DNA from: Owenia fusiformis
Taxonomy: Eukaryota; Annelida; Polychaeta; Sabellida; Oweniidae
Direction: 5' to 3'
NCBI GenBank assembly: GCA_903813345.2
Contig: CAIIXF020000012.1
Location: 5,249,318-5,313,317 of the forward strand
Length of the DNA stretch: 64,000 bases
The notes beneath the pieces were generated by a model. It searched no databases. It had not been told where the DNA came from and was given only the letters and a program-made list of their open reading frames with translations. This document shows positions 13,577-24,900 of this stretch, in pieces. The translations under genes were made by a program, and so were the position numbers. Positions within the stretch are counted from its first letter, which is position 1. Every line of letters starts with the position of its first letter.

Positions 13577-14097
13577 GTCCCTGATCTGGACCCTCTGAAA
13601 AAAAGTTTTGTTGTCCGGTACTTTCCCACATAAAATGATTGTACCGTTTGAAAGATGGCCACCGAAAAAATAATGAGGTCTAGGACTTTTTACCATGTTA
13701 CATGTGTGAACATTTGAAATACATCTGTTATGTGTTTTTTGTGGAATCGCAATGACAATATTTATCTGAAAAAAATTCCAAGATGGCCGCCAGAATGCAA
13801 GATGGCCGCCGCAAAGTTAATCAGCTCTAGAACTTCTTACCATGTAACATGTGTGAAAATTTGAAGTAAATCTGTCTAATGGTTTACCTGGAATCGTGAT
13901 GACAAGAAAGTGAGACTTCAGAATGCCACCTTGTCTAACCCCGTTTTGGTGCCTTTTGCCCCTGTTTACATCAATAGAAGAGGTGTTTTCTTTAAGAGGG
14001 AAGTCTGTTCTTTCAAACGGTACAATCATTTTATGTGGGAAAGTACTGGACAACAAAACCCCTTTTCTAGAGCCCTTTTGGAAATCAGATCGGGGAC
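13577..14097. mobile_element. TA-flanked TIR element with GTCCC ends
   Basis: The left end GTCCCTGATCTGGA at 13577 is matched inversely by the right end finishing GATCGGGGAC at 14097. Both are flanked by TA. The arms share TTTTGTTGTCC and CACATAAAATGATTGTACCG over about 85 bp. The interior holds two AAGATGGCC phrases and ATCAGCTCTAGAACTT, which recur near 54300 at the start of the 162-bp satellite. A lone left end also occurs at about 19485. There is no coding sequence. Confidence 0.8.
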
Positions 14098-14424
14098 TAT
14101 TATTTTACCTCTACATGTGTATGTATATTTAAACTGTTTTTTAGTGTGAATTGTATACGTGTGACACTTAAATAAACTATTTTAAACTTTAAACTGTAAA
14201 GAGGAGACACATGGCTTTATGGTGCATTGTTATCACTGGTTTTGTGCTTTTTCGAGATAACAATCTGTTGCGTTTTTTTTATAAGCACTGTATAGTATGC
14301 ATATGACGTACCACATGCATATAACATAAGTCCTACATGCGGAGTTGACATAAACTGCACACATATAACGTGATCCTAGTATTTGGACGCAGATTTGAAG
14401 ATGCTTAGTTGTTACAACCACATC

Positions 14425-14524
14425 AGGGTAGCATTTGGCTTGCACAGCATGCTTTTAATATTTTTAACTTTGCAACGACAATACTATTTTTATGCAGTTA
14501 GTATAGTCATGCCTTCAATTTTAG
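14425..14524 (+). other. Conserved 3' end of GPCR intron 1, gene A
   Basis: From GGGTAGCATTTGGCTTGCAC onward this matches gene B intron 1 from about 24766 nearly base for base, up to the acceptor TTCAATTTTAG. Upstream of 14425 the similarity stops. The duplicated block therefore includes intron sequence, but any breakpoint or insertion lies at 14425. Confidence 0.75.
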
Positions 14525-14615
14525 GTCCTACGAGTTCCTGAAAATATGTGTATTGTGTCATTGGCTGCTGCTGATATATTAGTGGCTGGATGTGTGCTGC
14601 CATTTAACATAGCAG
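14525..14615 (+). CDS. GPCR gene A exon 2 (TM2)
   Basis: The exon is 91 bp, acceptor TTTTAG and donor GTAACT, phase 0 in and phase 1 out. It encodes [19 protein letters not shown] and continues through [12 protein letters not shown]. It is the same length as gene B exon 2 and differs from it at only a few codons. Confidence 0.88.
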
Positions 14616-17600
14616 GTAACTTTCACTTTAAACTTCCATTTAATTTTACAAAATAATAACTTAGGCAGTTACTTAAGAATCATAGAATTATGTGCTGGTC
14701 TGTTCTAAACATAACCATCACATTGGACTCGAAGAGATTTACAAGAAGATATCTAATTCAAAAAAGGAGAAATCAGGAGATGCTCTCTGAAAAGTGGGTT
14801 AAACCAACAGAATTTTACAAATACCTAATACCCAAAAGAACCCTCCCCCCCCCCCCCCCCGAAAACGGGCTTAATTAAACTGTGTACAAACGGATCGGAC
14901 GTACTTTGAACCATTTGAAAAATATCTAGAAACATAAGGAGTGTACTTGAACGGGAAGGCAGTTTTCGAGAAAAAAACAACAAAAGTTTCAATCTTAATT
15001 TGCACTAGTGTTTATTCTGCATGTGTCAGGCCATTGAATGCCAACGTCAAATTTGCTCATTAGTTGCGATATACCACCACCTTAATTGGAAATAGAATAT
15101 ACAGGGTGGGCCAAAAAAAACCAATACCCAACTTTAAATCAGGATAAAAATAGTTACGTTCAATGTGGTACATTGACTTATATGTCATTTTAAAGGTAAT
15201 ACATTTTCAAACAATTTGGTATATAACACTATGACATAAAATCAATAGTAAAGGTGTATTATACTTATTTTGGAGGCTGGGTCGCTATTTAAGGTCTCTA
15301 GATTTTGGGGAGAAAACAGTAAATCTTTGAAATTATGTAAACTTTTTATTCATGAAATATCATTTTGTTAGGTGAATACAAGCTTGTATATTTGCATCAT
15401 TTGTGACTTAACTTATTTTTTATTAATTTCAGTATTGATTACTATCAATAAGTACTCTAAAGAGGTATGTTAAAAGACATAAAACGTATATGTGGTTGGG
15501 GGGGGGGGGTATTTTTCAATAAGACAGTGCCTTGTCCAATAGATCAAAGGTGACATTGGCATTCCTTCACGAACAAGTTGTCAATTTGACTGATCCAGAT
15601 GCTTGGCCACCCAGCAGCCCGATGCTAATGTGGTGGATTACCATACATGGAGCCATCTCCATGTATGGTAATGGGTCCAGGAAATGGTGTACAGTCACAA
15701 GCATCCAATAAAAAGTAGTGATTAGCTGAACCGCGGAATCCTAATTGCTGGAATGTATTGCAACAGTGATCTGTTGATAGATGGCGCTACCGCTTGAGGC
15801 TTATTGTTGACGCATAGGGGGGGGGGGCATATTAAGCAATTGTTTAAATAAATAAATTGTAAAATGTTATTAAACAACACTGAAATTCATAAACAATAAG
15901 TTTAGTCTCACATTGATGCAAATAAACATGCATGTATTCACCTAACAAAATGATATTCTATGAATAAAAAGTTTACATAATTCCACAGATTTACTGTTTT
16001 CTCCCTAAAATCTAGAGACCTTAAATAGCGACCCAGCCTCCCAAATAAGTATAATACACCTTTACTATTGATTTTATGTCATAGTGTTATATACCAAATT
16101 GTTTGAAAATGTATTACCTTTAAAATGATACATAAGTCAATGTATCATATTGAACATAAGTATTTTTATCCTGATTTGAAGTTGGGTATTGGTTTTTTTG
16201 GCCCACCCTGTAGTTCAAGAAAAATAGGATCGGGAAATCATAATTTGTGTTGACTATTTATTTACACTGGTCAATGCCCAATCAGAATTCTTCATGGATT
16301 TACATACCTTGAGGGGTTGTTCAGCGAATATAAAGCATGAGATTTCAAAAATACCTATATTACGAGAAAATAGCTGAAGTAGTGGCTCAGATAATCGGAG
16401 TTGCCTCCATATTGGTCTGTAACGCGTTGCAGTCGCGTTTTAAACAGCTACGTCTACGTGTAATGCTGAAATCAAACCATTAAATTGGTGTCACCAAGCA
16501 TTTGCCTAACTTTTGATACATGACCATGGCTTTCATCTCGAGATTTAAACAGCTTTTTATATGACCATGTATACAATAATCTGTTTATGTAGGTGTCGTA
16601 CTAGGAGAGGTGTACTTCTACCACAGAGTCAAATTATGTGAATTTGTAGGAACAGTGTGTTATATATCGTGCTCTTGTGCATATTGGTGTATAACTGGCC
16701 TAGCAGTGAACCGGTAAGTATGGTGTTAAGATGGTCAAGTGAATCGAAAAAGTGTATCTCTGTGTTTTTCAAGTCGTATCACCGCGATATGCTAATGATC
16801 GACTCACTTAAAATGTGTATATAATTACTATCAAAAGTTTAGAAAACAATAAAATGAGTTTTTTTAAGAATATCATTAATTAGATTCATTTTCATCAATT
16901 AAATACAATAAATACGCTTTCGCTTTAACAAATGTGAAAGTGCTCTAATAACGAAAGTGAAAGTATTTGGCCGTTGTTTGAAATTGCCCAAAACAAATCA
17001 ATGAATTTTTCCATACAATCCAACGGATATTGATGACGTAATACTCGTAGCCCGCTCTTGTGAAAGTCAAATGTAATGTGACGTAATTTCCCTAACAACG
17101 ATAGCTGTGGAGAAACCCCCTAACTGTAAGTGAATTCCCCAACTTATTTCACATCAACTCTAACTTTGGTAAAAGCGTCATTTCATAATGAAAATGATTC
17201 CTCATACTAATATTAAAAAGAGATCCAGTCATCCAGATTTCTATTCTGGACAATCAGTCATGTCCCAATATAATTGCTCATAAAACATCATATATACCTT
17301 AGATATATCTTGAGACCAAATCAGAAGCACATTATCACCATATATTTAGGAAATCAACAGGACAACCAACAGAACAACCAACTGTCAGAATTGAACACAA
17401 TAAGTTGAAAACGATAAACAATGTGTTTTGGGGATTTATCTATATTTTAACACCTTAGAAGTAATAAATATGGCTCCTCTGAACCAAAACAATCTGTTCA
17501 AACTGAAGGAAAAATCCAATCAGACTGGAACAAATTTGAGCGGGCTTTTTAATTTTTCTTTTTAATTTCTACTGATGTAAGTGGAAATTCATGGCTAGGA

Positions 17601-19353
17601 ACAATCATCGAATTGAAACTGTTAACGAATTAATTCAAGCCTCAGCATTGATAAGTTGATAAACAAACTTGTTTTACATCAAATATCACGAAAAAATCAG
17701 GGGGTTGCTTTAATTGTGTTTTTAGGAGACTCGATCTCGTTAATATATGATAATGAAAATGCATAATCCTTTCAAATAATAAGCAAAGCAATTAATTAAA
17801 TGAATTAAACCGTCCCTTATTAACTTAAAGATGAGTATTCACTCCAAATGCTTCATTAAGGATCACTATGATATAAACACGGCAACGTGCTGTATTAAGG
17901 CTTTGAAAAGGTGTGAAAAAAATGTTAATAGTTACCCATAGTTACATACTACTTTTAACGATTATTGGACGTTTGGCTATCTCTTTTAAATTAGAGGTAC
18001 AGAGTGTGATATAGCTATATGTATTAGGAATGTCCAACTGGAGAATTGTATAAATTTAATTTCAAAAACATCGCTACCAGTAAAAACGCTGACATTTCTG
18101 TATGAGCAAATGCTTGCTTGATGGTACCCATTTACCAAATAATACTTAATAAGGTTAATACTCAATTGTATTTCCTTGTTTTAAGGATGATATTAGTTTG
18201 CTCTCCAAAGCAATACAGGCGCATGTTTACTTGGAGAACCACGCCAATCTTCGCTTTTATACCATGGTGCATTTCCGTACTCACTATGATACCAATATTC
18301 ATAAGCTGGGGTGGTATGGAATTTGACCCAGAGGCCATGACATGTGTGTTTGACGTTGATGATATGCCATCCAATATGTTCGTTGGTGCAGTACTATGTG
18401 TGTCTGTCAGTCTTTCCTTTGTGTCTATCATCGTCGCACATCTCAGAATAAAAGCGAAGAGGCAGCAGGTAAATTTGGATCTTTAAATGCATAGTCTAGA
18501 TAGTTTCTACCTGAGACCATAATAATATGTTAGTCTCGGTTTCTACTTAGCCTACATGTACACTGTCTATAGTAAATTACTGTTTTAGTTTTAATGGAAA
18601 ATATCGTTTTTGTCGAAAGTGATTTATTTGGCATTAAATTGGAAAAGAACAATTATTTTTTGAATTGGCAACCAGTCATATTTCTACAGTAACTAGGTGA
18701 AGAAAGTTTAAGATATATCTTCAGAAAAATAAGGATTATAAGTCTAAGTTCATGATTATGTACGTTGCAAATCATTAAAAATATATTTACATCAACAATG
18801 TTTATAGTTACTAGTATATTGTACTTTAGGATGCATAAAGTTTGCCTTTATTATACCGGCTGTACTTTTTATATGTTTCATTTAAAGCTAATGCCATTTG
18901 GCATCTGTGCATAGATATTACGATTCTTATTTAAATTATGTTTTTTCCCAGTTGACCACGATAGCTCCTTATATATCATTGATGAATGCTACCGCGAGGG
19001 CCGCGAGTGATGCTAGAGCAAATGATAAAAACTACAATACGGAAGACATCGCAAAAGAGCTTCGACAAGAAATTGATGATATTGCGATGACTGAACGATT
19101 GCTAACGGGCATCTTCATTTCCTTGTTGATATGGTTACCTTGCCTTGTTGCCTTCCTGTCACACCATATCATGAATTATGGGAGAGACTTTTGGGCGTTT
19201 GCTTTTTTACTTGGTCATATGCAACCAGGATTAGATTGTTTGTGTTACGTCATAATCAGCAAGTACTTTAGGAGGGGCTATAAGAACACGATAAGTTTGA
19301 TTTTCTGTTGCAAAAAGAGACAGGAGTATACTACCGTCGCTACCGTTGCTTGA
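14525..19353 (+). CDS. Class A GPCR gene A, exons 2-5 (TM1 exon not seen)
   Basis: Joined coding exons are 14525-14615, 16593-16713, 18186-18468 and 18952-19353 (897 bp, 298 codons plus stop). Exon lengths and phases equal those of gene B, except for a slightly longer last exon. TM2 has the conserved Asp (AAADILVAG), TM3 starts at LCEFVGTVC, and the DRY site reads NRM. Loop 2 has the partner Cys in MTCVFD, TM6 has IWLP, and the NPxxY site reads DCLCY before helix 8 KYFRRGYK. All introns are GT-AG. A TM1 exon like 21757-21951 was not found in 1-14524, so the gene is either 5'-truncated or has an intron 1 longer than the window. The sequence suggests membrane signalling through a G protein; the ligand is unknown. 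Confidence 0.85.
15102..16210. mobile_element. Tc/mariner-type element with about 275-bp TIRs in GPCR intron 2
   Basis: The ends CAGGGTGGGCCAAAAA (15102) and the inverse GGCCCACCCTG (finishing 16210) are flanked by TA. The arms run about 15102-15375 and 15937-16210 and include AGGTCTCTAGATTTTGGGG-type sequence. In the interior, near 15597-15640, one frame reads PDAWPPSSP. This recalls the WPPxSPD segment of Tc/IS630 transposases, so a transposase remnant is likely. A 34-nt palindrome sits at 15638-15671. The element lies in intron 2 of gene A and is absent from the 491-bp intron 2 of gene B. Confidence 0.85.
16593..16713 (+). CDS. GPCR gene A exon 3 (TM3)
   Basis: The exon is 121 bp, acceptor TTATGTAG and donor GTAAGT, phase 1 in and phase 2 out. 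It encodes VVLGEVYFYHRVKLCEFVG through WCITGLAVN, and the last codon is completed by exon 4 to give Arg. The Cys in KLCEF is the usual TM3 disulfide partner. Confidence 0.88.
17217..17739. mobile_element. TTAA-flanked TIR element, copy 1
   Basis: It is bounded by TTAA at 17213-17216 and 17740-17743. The ends AAGAGATCC and CGATCTCG are the inverse of each other. Two further copies lie at 27245-28562 and 56868-57343. They share AACAACCAACTGTCAGAATTG, GGGGATTTATCTATATT and GGCTAGGAACAATCATCG, among others. There is no coding sequence. TTAA target duplication is typical of piggyBac and Kolobok elements, but I cannot decide between them. Confidence 0.75.
18186..18468 (+). CDS. GPCR gene A exon 4 (TM4-TM5)
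   Basis: The exon is 283 bp, acceptor GTTTTAAG and donor GTAAAT. It encodes MILVCSPKQYRRMFTW, then TM4 with Trp in FIPWCI, the loop [16 protein letters not shown] with the disulfide Cys, and TM5 ending [15 protein letters not shown]. The phrase NR-M-ILVCSPKQY marks the cytoplasmic end of TM3 and lacks the usual Tyr of DRY. Confidence 0.9.
18952..19353 (+). CDS. GPCR gene A exon 5 (TM6-TM7, C-terminus)
   Basis: The exon is 402 bp including TGA, acceptor TTTTTTCCCAG. It encodes a third intracellular loop with [19 protein letters not shown]6 (IFISLLIWLPCLVAF), loop [13 protein letters not shown]7 ending GLDCLCY, helix 8 KYFRRGYK and a tail FCCKKRQEYTT. The paired Cys in FCC could be palmitoylated (inference). 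The loop is 7 codons longer than in gene B. Confidence 0.9.
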   Translation: MTTIAPYISLMNATARAASDARANDKNYNTEDIAKELRQEIDDIAMTERLLTGIFISLLIWLPCLVAFLSHHIMNYGRDFWAFAFLLGHMQPGLDCLCYVIISKYFRRGYKNTISLIFCCKKRQEYTTVATVA

Positions 19354-19400
19354 AAGGTGCAAGTGCACGAGATCTTGAACTCGATCACTGAATCAGATCA

Positions 19401-19580
19401 GATTCAATATGAAGCTTTGACCTATAATGTAGTAACCTTTTCCTTCGTTGTATTATCAACTACAAGTATCATATAGCTTTTAGTCCCTGGTCTGGTCCCT
19501 CTGAAAACAAGTTCAGATTCAATATGAGCTTGGGCCTATTGTAGTAACCCTTTTCTTCGTTGTATTATCAACTGCAAGTA
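19401..19580 (+). repeat. Duplicated 3' flank of gene A split by a MITE end
   Basis: The segment 19401-19475 (AGATTCAATATGA through GTATTATCAACTACAAG) recurs at 19507-19580. Between the copies is AGTCCCTGGTCTGGTCCCTCTG, the left end of the element family at 13577. This could be an imprecise insertion or excision event that duplicated the flank. Confidence 0.65.
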
Positions 19581-19663
19581 TTATATATCTTTATATAATA
19601 CTAATATCTAATAGGCTACGCTTATAGACATTCCGGGTGATGGCTTCTGGTCAAAGTTGAGAA

Positions 19664-19669
19664 AATAAA
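19664..19669 (+). terminator. Possible poly(A) signal of gene A
   Basis: This is the first AATAAA after the gene A stop (310 bp downstream). At the position homologous to the gene B signal, gene A reads AATATG, so its ancestral signal appears lost. Use of this downstream hexamer is inferred. Confidence 0.35.
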
Positions 19670-20015
19670 CACTTATTACCATAATTGAGTGTTTCGGTGA
19701 GTTTAAAAAACTCTTTTCTTTTCATTTGTCATGTAGGCAACACTGACTTGGAGACTGACTTAGAATCAGGACTTTGAAATATTTTGGTCCTTGGCAGGTT
19801 GGCGACATGTCAATATGAGCAGCATCGAAACCTCCATTCAGTAGTGTTAACGAGTCTTTTAGCAAGTCTCCTAGATTCAGTAAGCTTAGTCAGTCAGGCA
19901 GTCAGTCGATCGAGACTAGACCAGCCTGATTGAGTCTCAGAGCCAACAAAAAGTTCTAAAAAGGAAGCCCAATGTCCTGTTAGAACCCCTATTCTTGACA
20001 TGTCGCAAAAAGTTA

Positions 20016-20702
20016 GCAACCTATTCTACAAAATATTAAGTTATTATTGGTCAAAATTTCACTGCACACTTTTTATTTGATATTTTATCCTAACATATTT
20101 TATCGAAAATAACATTTATGAATTTTACTAATGTAAATAAAATAAAAATAAACATAAGGTTTATCAACAGAAATTGAAAATTCGACATGCGGCCACCTTA
20201 GAAAATGTGACTGCAAAAGTATCTGGCTGCATAAATTCTACAGCGAGCGTAAAAATGTTGCCAGATCGCAGAACCTTTTCACGGTGGCTGCACGTCGGGC
20301 TTACGTTGACTTGCGTCTGTCGTAGTGTTTTTATGAGTTATGTACCTCTGGAAACAGTTTTCAGGTCAGATTTGCTGTCATATCTTTGCTGTGAACACAA
20401 CGCGATAGGTATACTGTTTTAATGTAAGGTCACTGATACCACAGCAACCTATTCTACAAAATATTAAGTTATTATTGGTCAAAATTTCACTACACACTTT
20501 TTATTTGATATTTTTTCCTAACATATTTTATCGTAAATAACATTTATAAATTTTACTAATGTAGATAATATAAAAATAAACATAAGGTTTATCAACAGAA
20601 ATTCAAAATTCGACATGCGGCCGCCTTAGGAAATGTGACTGCAAAAGTATCTGGCTGCAAAAATTCTACGGCGAGCGTAAAAATGTTACTGACCGCAGAA
20701 AT
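20016..20702 (+). repeat. Direct repeat pair, about 260 bp, 428 bp apart
   Basis: The segment 20016-20280 recurs at 20444-20702 in the same orientation with high identity (for example ATTCTACAAAATATTAAG and AAACATAAGGTTTATCAACAG). Both contain TGACTGCAAAAGTATCTGGC. LTR-like spacing was considered, but the copies do not begin TG or end CA and no internal retroelement gene fits in the 163-bp gap. Confidence 0.8.
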
Positions 20703-21240
20703 GATAGATCGCATGGTCACCATAGGAAATGTGACTGGGGTGTTACTAGAATTCATCCTTTGAAATAACCCTTCCATCTACCTTTATCCGACAGCGGATA
20801 TTTGCCAGATTTTTGGGTAAAAAACATAAGAACGCGCAAGAATTGTGAAAGGAGTGTACTTGATTTGAAAACTACACTAAAGCAGCTTTAAAATTATATA
20901 TAACTTCAATTAGAATATTATCGTATATGGGATAATCTCTATATATTCCGAAGAATTAAAGTTACATTCATGTGATACCCTAAAAACACAAATGCGCCAC
21001 CTTTTTGCGATGTGTCCTTACTATTGAAAATAGATTCAACCAATACTCTCCCACATGAATCTACTTATTTAGACTCGTCAAATTGATTTCTTCTCAGAAA
21101 ATGAGGATTTCAGCAAAGGTGCCATTGACTTAACATGGGGATGCAATAAACTTAAATCCTGCATATCACACAATGTAGGATGTTGTTTTGTTTTTATTGT
21201 AATGTCTGAGAATTGAGAATTAGCATTACCCACATATTAT

Positions 21241-21495
21241 ATATAATGGTTCACCCCTATCAACAAAATAAAGGTTTTGTGCATTCTTTCTTCGGTAAAC
21301 GAGTTGCTCATAGCAATATATCATAAAATAAAAATACATTTTGCTTTATATTGTAACTTCTGTGAATTTGGAACTTGCATGACACAAAGTGTGGTAAACG
21401 TCCCCTGGGAAACGTCCAACCCATGCCTAGTCGAAGCCTAGTAACATAAGTAACGAAGCTGTATTAGTAACACATAAAACTAATAAAAAGGTAAT
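21241..21495 (+). promoter_or_regulatory. Conserved GPCR 5' flank upstream of the truncated exon 1'
   Basis: The stretch with ATAATGGTTCA, CTATCAA, AACGAGTTGCTCATAGCAATA and GCTTTATATTGTA is also present upstream of gene C exon 1 (about 53424-53676), in the same order and distance. It includes the AAGCCTAGT phrase about 60 bp before ATG. A shorter, more diverged version lies at 21583-21756. Conservation next to ATG suggests promoter plus 5'UTR. No TATA box can be assigned with confidence in this AT-rich DNA. Confidence 0.55.
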
Positions 21496-21609
21496 ATGGA
21501 GTTTCATCTAGTGCCCTCAGTCGGAGTGAATACAACGAATGCATCTGATCAGAGTTTCCGATGGACTTACCCTCCTTATCCAAATGGTCAATCCCTATCA
21601 ACAAAATAA
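21496..21609 (+). pseudogene. Truncated duplicate of GPCR exon 1 (exon 1')
   Basis: The ATG opens a frame of 37 codons. It matches exon 1 of genes B and C through TYPPY (codon 28) and then runs into a copy of the upstream flank, ending NGQSLSTK and stop. The TM1 segment and splice donor are missing. Codons 1-28 are closer to gene C (MEFHLVP) than to gene B exon 1. It could act as an upstream ORF or decoy start if transcription begins before it. Confidence 0.8.
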
Positions 21610-21756
21610 ATTATAGTTAAATTTATTGTTGTGTTTTGCAGTTTTTATTGGTAAACTAAACGAGCTGCGCATAGTAATTCATATAACGAAAACGAGTTTA
21701 GATTTAAATTGTAACATCTGAGAATTGGGAATTAGGAAAATTAACAATAAGGGAAT

Positions 21757-21951
21757 ATGGAGTTCCATCAAGTGACCTCTGTCGGAATCAATACAACAAA
21801 CGAATCTGATCAGAGTTTTCAATGGACTTACCCTCCTTATGTGGAACAATCCCCCGGAAAGTTTGCAGTTTTCATGTTTTTTGCAGTAACATTTTCCGTA
21901 TTGGGAGTATTTGGAAACCTTCTTGCAATAATTTCAGTTGCACGAGAGAAG
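21757..21951 (+). CDS. GPCR gene B exon 1 (N-terminus, TM1)
   Basis: The exon is 195 bp (65 codons), donor GGTAAGC, phase 0. The ATG is followed by G and preceded by A at -3. It encodes [20 protein letters not shown], then [13 protein letters not shown] and TM1 with [15 protein letters not shown]. No cleavable signal peptide is evident, as is usual for class A receptors. Confidence 0.92.
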
Positions 21952-24900
21952 GTAAGCATGAAATTATATTTAAAATAATTAAATAATAATGAATAATACT
22001 TAAGGATAATAGCTGACATAATTCCATTCTTGAATAACTAGCAAATAATTTTAGTTCATATCAAATACGATACGAAAAATTACTTGGAAAAAAAGGGAAA
22101 AGTAACCGGGTTTAAACAGAGAGGATACATTTTGCGAAAATTGCATCCACCGTCGAGTCACCAGAGACGTAGCAAGTCTGAATTTTCACTGTACGCCCGT
22201 CAGATTTCCCGTTTTTAACAACATAAACAATAAAATAATCTGGAAAATACGGGATTTTCCCGGGAAGATCCCCGAGTGATCAGTACCATTTCGTGCGCCG
22301 GATCACTGGGGCTAATTTTTTCAATATGAGCTACATTATCTTCAGATCATCCGTTTTGTACTTCTATGCATTAGATATCGTACGTTCATATTTGAATAGA
22401 TCATATCCAAATTGAAGATCTTATATCGGGGAATGTTGAGTTTAAAGTCAATAGTAGCCTAGTCGTGGTAAAATGTTCACTTAATCCTCATACCTCCCTA
22501 TAATATCGCTAGACAGGTTGCAAAATTACGTAAAACATAACTGTTTTCCTGTTCTGTTTTTACCAAGCTTGCGATACGATTTTCGATCTTGACCTGATAT
22601 ATTTTTACATTTTTGTGGAATATTTATTTTTCATCACAGATCTTGGAAGGTGTATTTTTCTTAAAATATTAAAATTATGCGTCTGCGTACTTGGCGAACA
22701 TGTGGACTTACATGTAGCTACGCCATTGGCCATTTTTGGGGGGTTTTACCCCGTTTTGTCATTTTCCTTGCTGTAAAAATTAGCTCTTTTGTCAGTCAGC
22801 TCCTGGTTGTTAATTTTCCCCGGGCTGTTAAAAAACCTCGTTGCTTTGGTTTTCTTGCGTATAGCAACTTTTTATCCGGGTTGGTACAGGGCATGGTGGG
22901 TAAAATTACAACCCGAATGAGCCAGATAACATTCCGGGCAGTGAGGAATAGAAGTATGTAATTGTCAGCAAACTTATTTTCTTAGCATTTCATATTAGTA
23001 AGCTACATGTCTAATTACAAACAACTTCAGGTCACCACGTTAACTTTTATGTGTTGGCGGTATTTAGGTATGTTCAACGTGTTGTATACTAGACGCATTT
23101 ACGAAAGTATGTTCTTTTTATATAATTTATGAAATCATAAAACACTCCTTGTTTGGTATACCCCTATGGTAATGATGCATCTATTTTATGACGATGCTTT
23201 GCATTGTATTGTATCGTATTGTATGGGGTTGTAAAAAACAACATACTAGTTTAAAGATGAATATAATGTGGTATAATGCATATTGTATCATGCCACGTAT
23301 TATATTTCATTTGAAAGAAAAATTATTTCATATAACAATATGACACCATCTGGTTGAAAAACCTTTGTTTCCTTGTCGAGAAAGAGGTTGAAATTGACGC
23401 AAGGGGGTTTCATGAGCGACCAAAAAATCATCCACTGCGGATTTCAAAATGGTTGAAAATTATATTTAACACATGTCATGGTTTAACATAATATCATATG
23501 GCATTCGTCTTTAAACTTGTGTATTGTTTTCTGGCACACCCTAGCTGCATACCGTATTCTCGGGCCTTGGATTACCATTAATGAAAATATTTTTTGGGAT
23601 AGTTTCTAGAGGTGACCGTAAAATTGGACATCTACAGAAATGCCCATGACAACATCTTGGGTTATGAAGTTATGGTTTTGTGGTTTTTAAATCCTTTTTA
23701 CAATATTAACTTAATCAAACATGTAATCTATCAATTTATTTTACTTTAATTAAAGGCACAAAATGCGTAAATGAAGTCTCACTTTTCATCTTCACAGTAT
23801 TACCAAATGGATAGTACCAGATCTTTCATTTGACACCAAAAACAATTTATATATGTCAATTTTTAGCAATGCAATTGAAAGATGGCGTTGCTGTTTGCAT
23901 TATTTATACATTTATTTTTGATGAGAGCCTAGTGGCCCCCAGTGGTCCTCGTGTAATGGACGTTAAGCCCAAATAAACAGAAAGATCTAAAATTTTATAT
24001 TTATTCCAAATCAAACCATCATGATCATGAAGTGTACATAAACTATATTTTAACACTACTTCAAAGGTGCAACAATTAGTACAGGGGGGTCATTCAACGA
24101 TCATCGACCAGTGTCAAAATATATTTAAGTTTGGATATTTCATCAAGACTAACATTTATACATACTTTACTTTATCCATACATTTAAAAAAAATCGGTAT
24201 GTCAAAAAGGTGTTAAGCCAAATATTGACCTGATATCTTGGAGAAATAAAATTTAGAATTTTCTCTTTACAGTCCGTGCTGCCCCTTTAATGGCTTCATT
24301 AAAACTAGGTTAATGATAATATGCACATCTTCCTAATGATCAATTGCCTGTGACCCAAGAAATCATTCCAGTGGCATCTTGTAGTCCCCACAAGAGGATA
24401 AGTGGCCCCAAATGGCCCAAACAAGCATCCTAATGGCCCGAAGTGGCCCTAAAAGGATCATCCTAGCGGCCCCTGTGGCCTCCAAAAGCACCCCAGTGGC
24501 TCCAAATCGCCCTTACAAGCATAGTAATTGTCCCCAGTGACCCCTAAATGTAACACTGTGCCCCCCCCCCACAAGTAGCCAAAAATCCACCTTTAGTTTC
24601 CCCCTCTGGTCACCGAAAGCAGGTTAGTGGTCCCCTGTGACCTCCAAAAAGACGTGTCTTTATAATAATGTAAGGCAAAAAAATATAATATGATAACGAT
24701 TATTAGTCCAACATTTTTAATTGTCGTGTATAACACATATATCACTTAATTTATTGTATTTGTGGGTAGCATTTGGCTTGCACGGCATGCTTTTAATATT
24801 TTTAACTTTGCAGCGACAATACTATTTTTATGCAGTTAGTATAGTCATGCCCTTGTACTATTACCTTCAATTTTAGGTCCTGCGAGTTCCTGAAAATATG

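Noticed and set aside
18162-18431. Minus-strand frame over gene A exon 4, also seen over gene B exon 4 (42727-42957)
   Set aside because: It is the antisense shadow of a conserved GPCR exon; it is shared only because the exon itself is conserved.
20016-20702. Direct repeats as LTRs of a small retroelement
   Set aside because: There are no TG/CA ends, primer site or polypurine tract, and only 163 bp lies between the copies.
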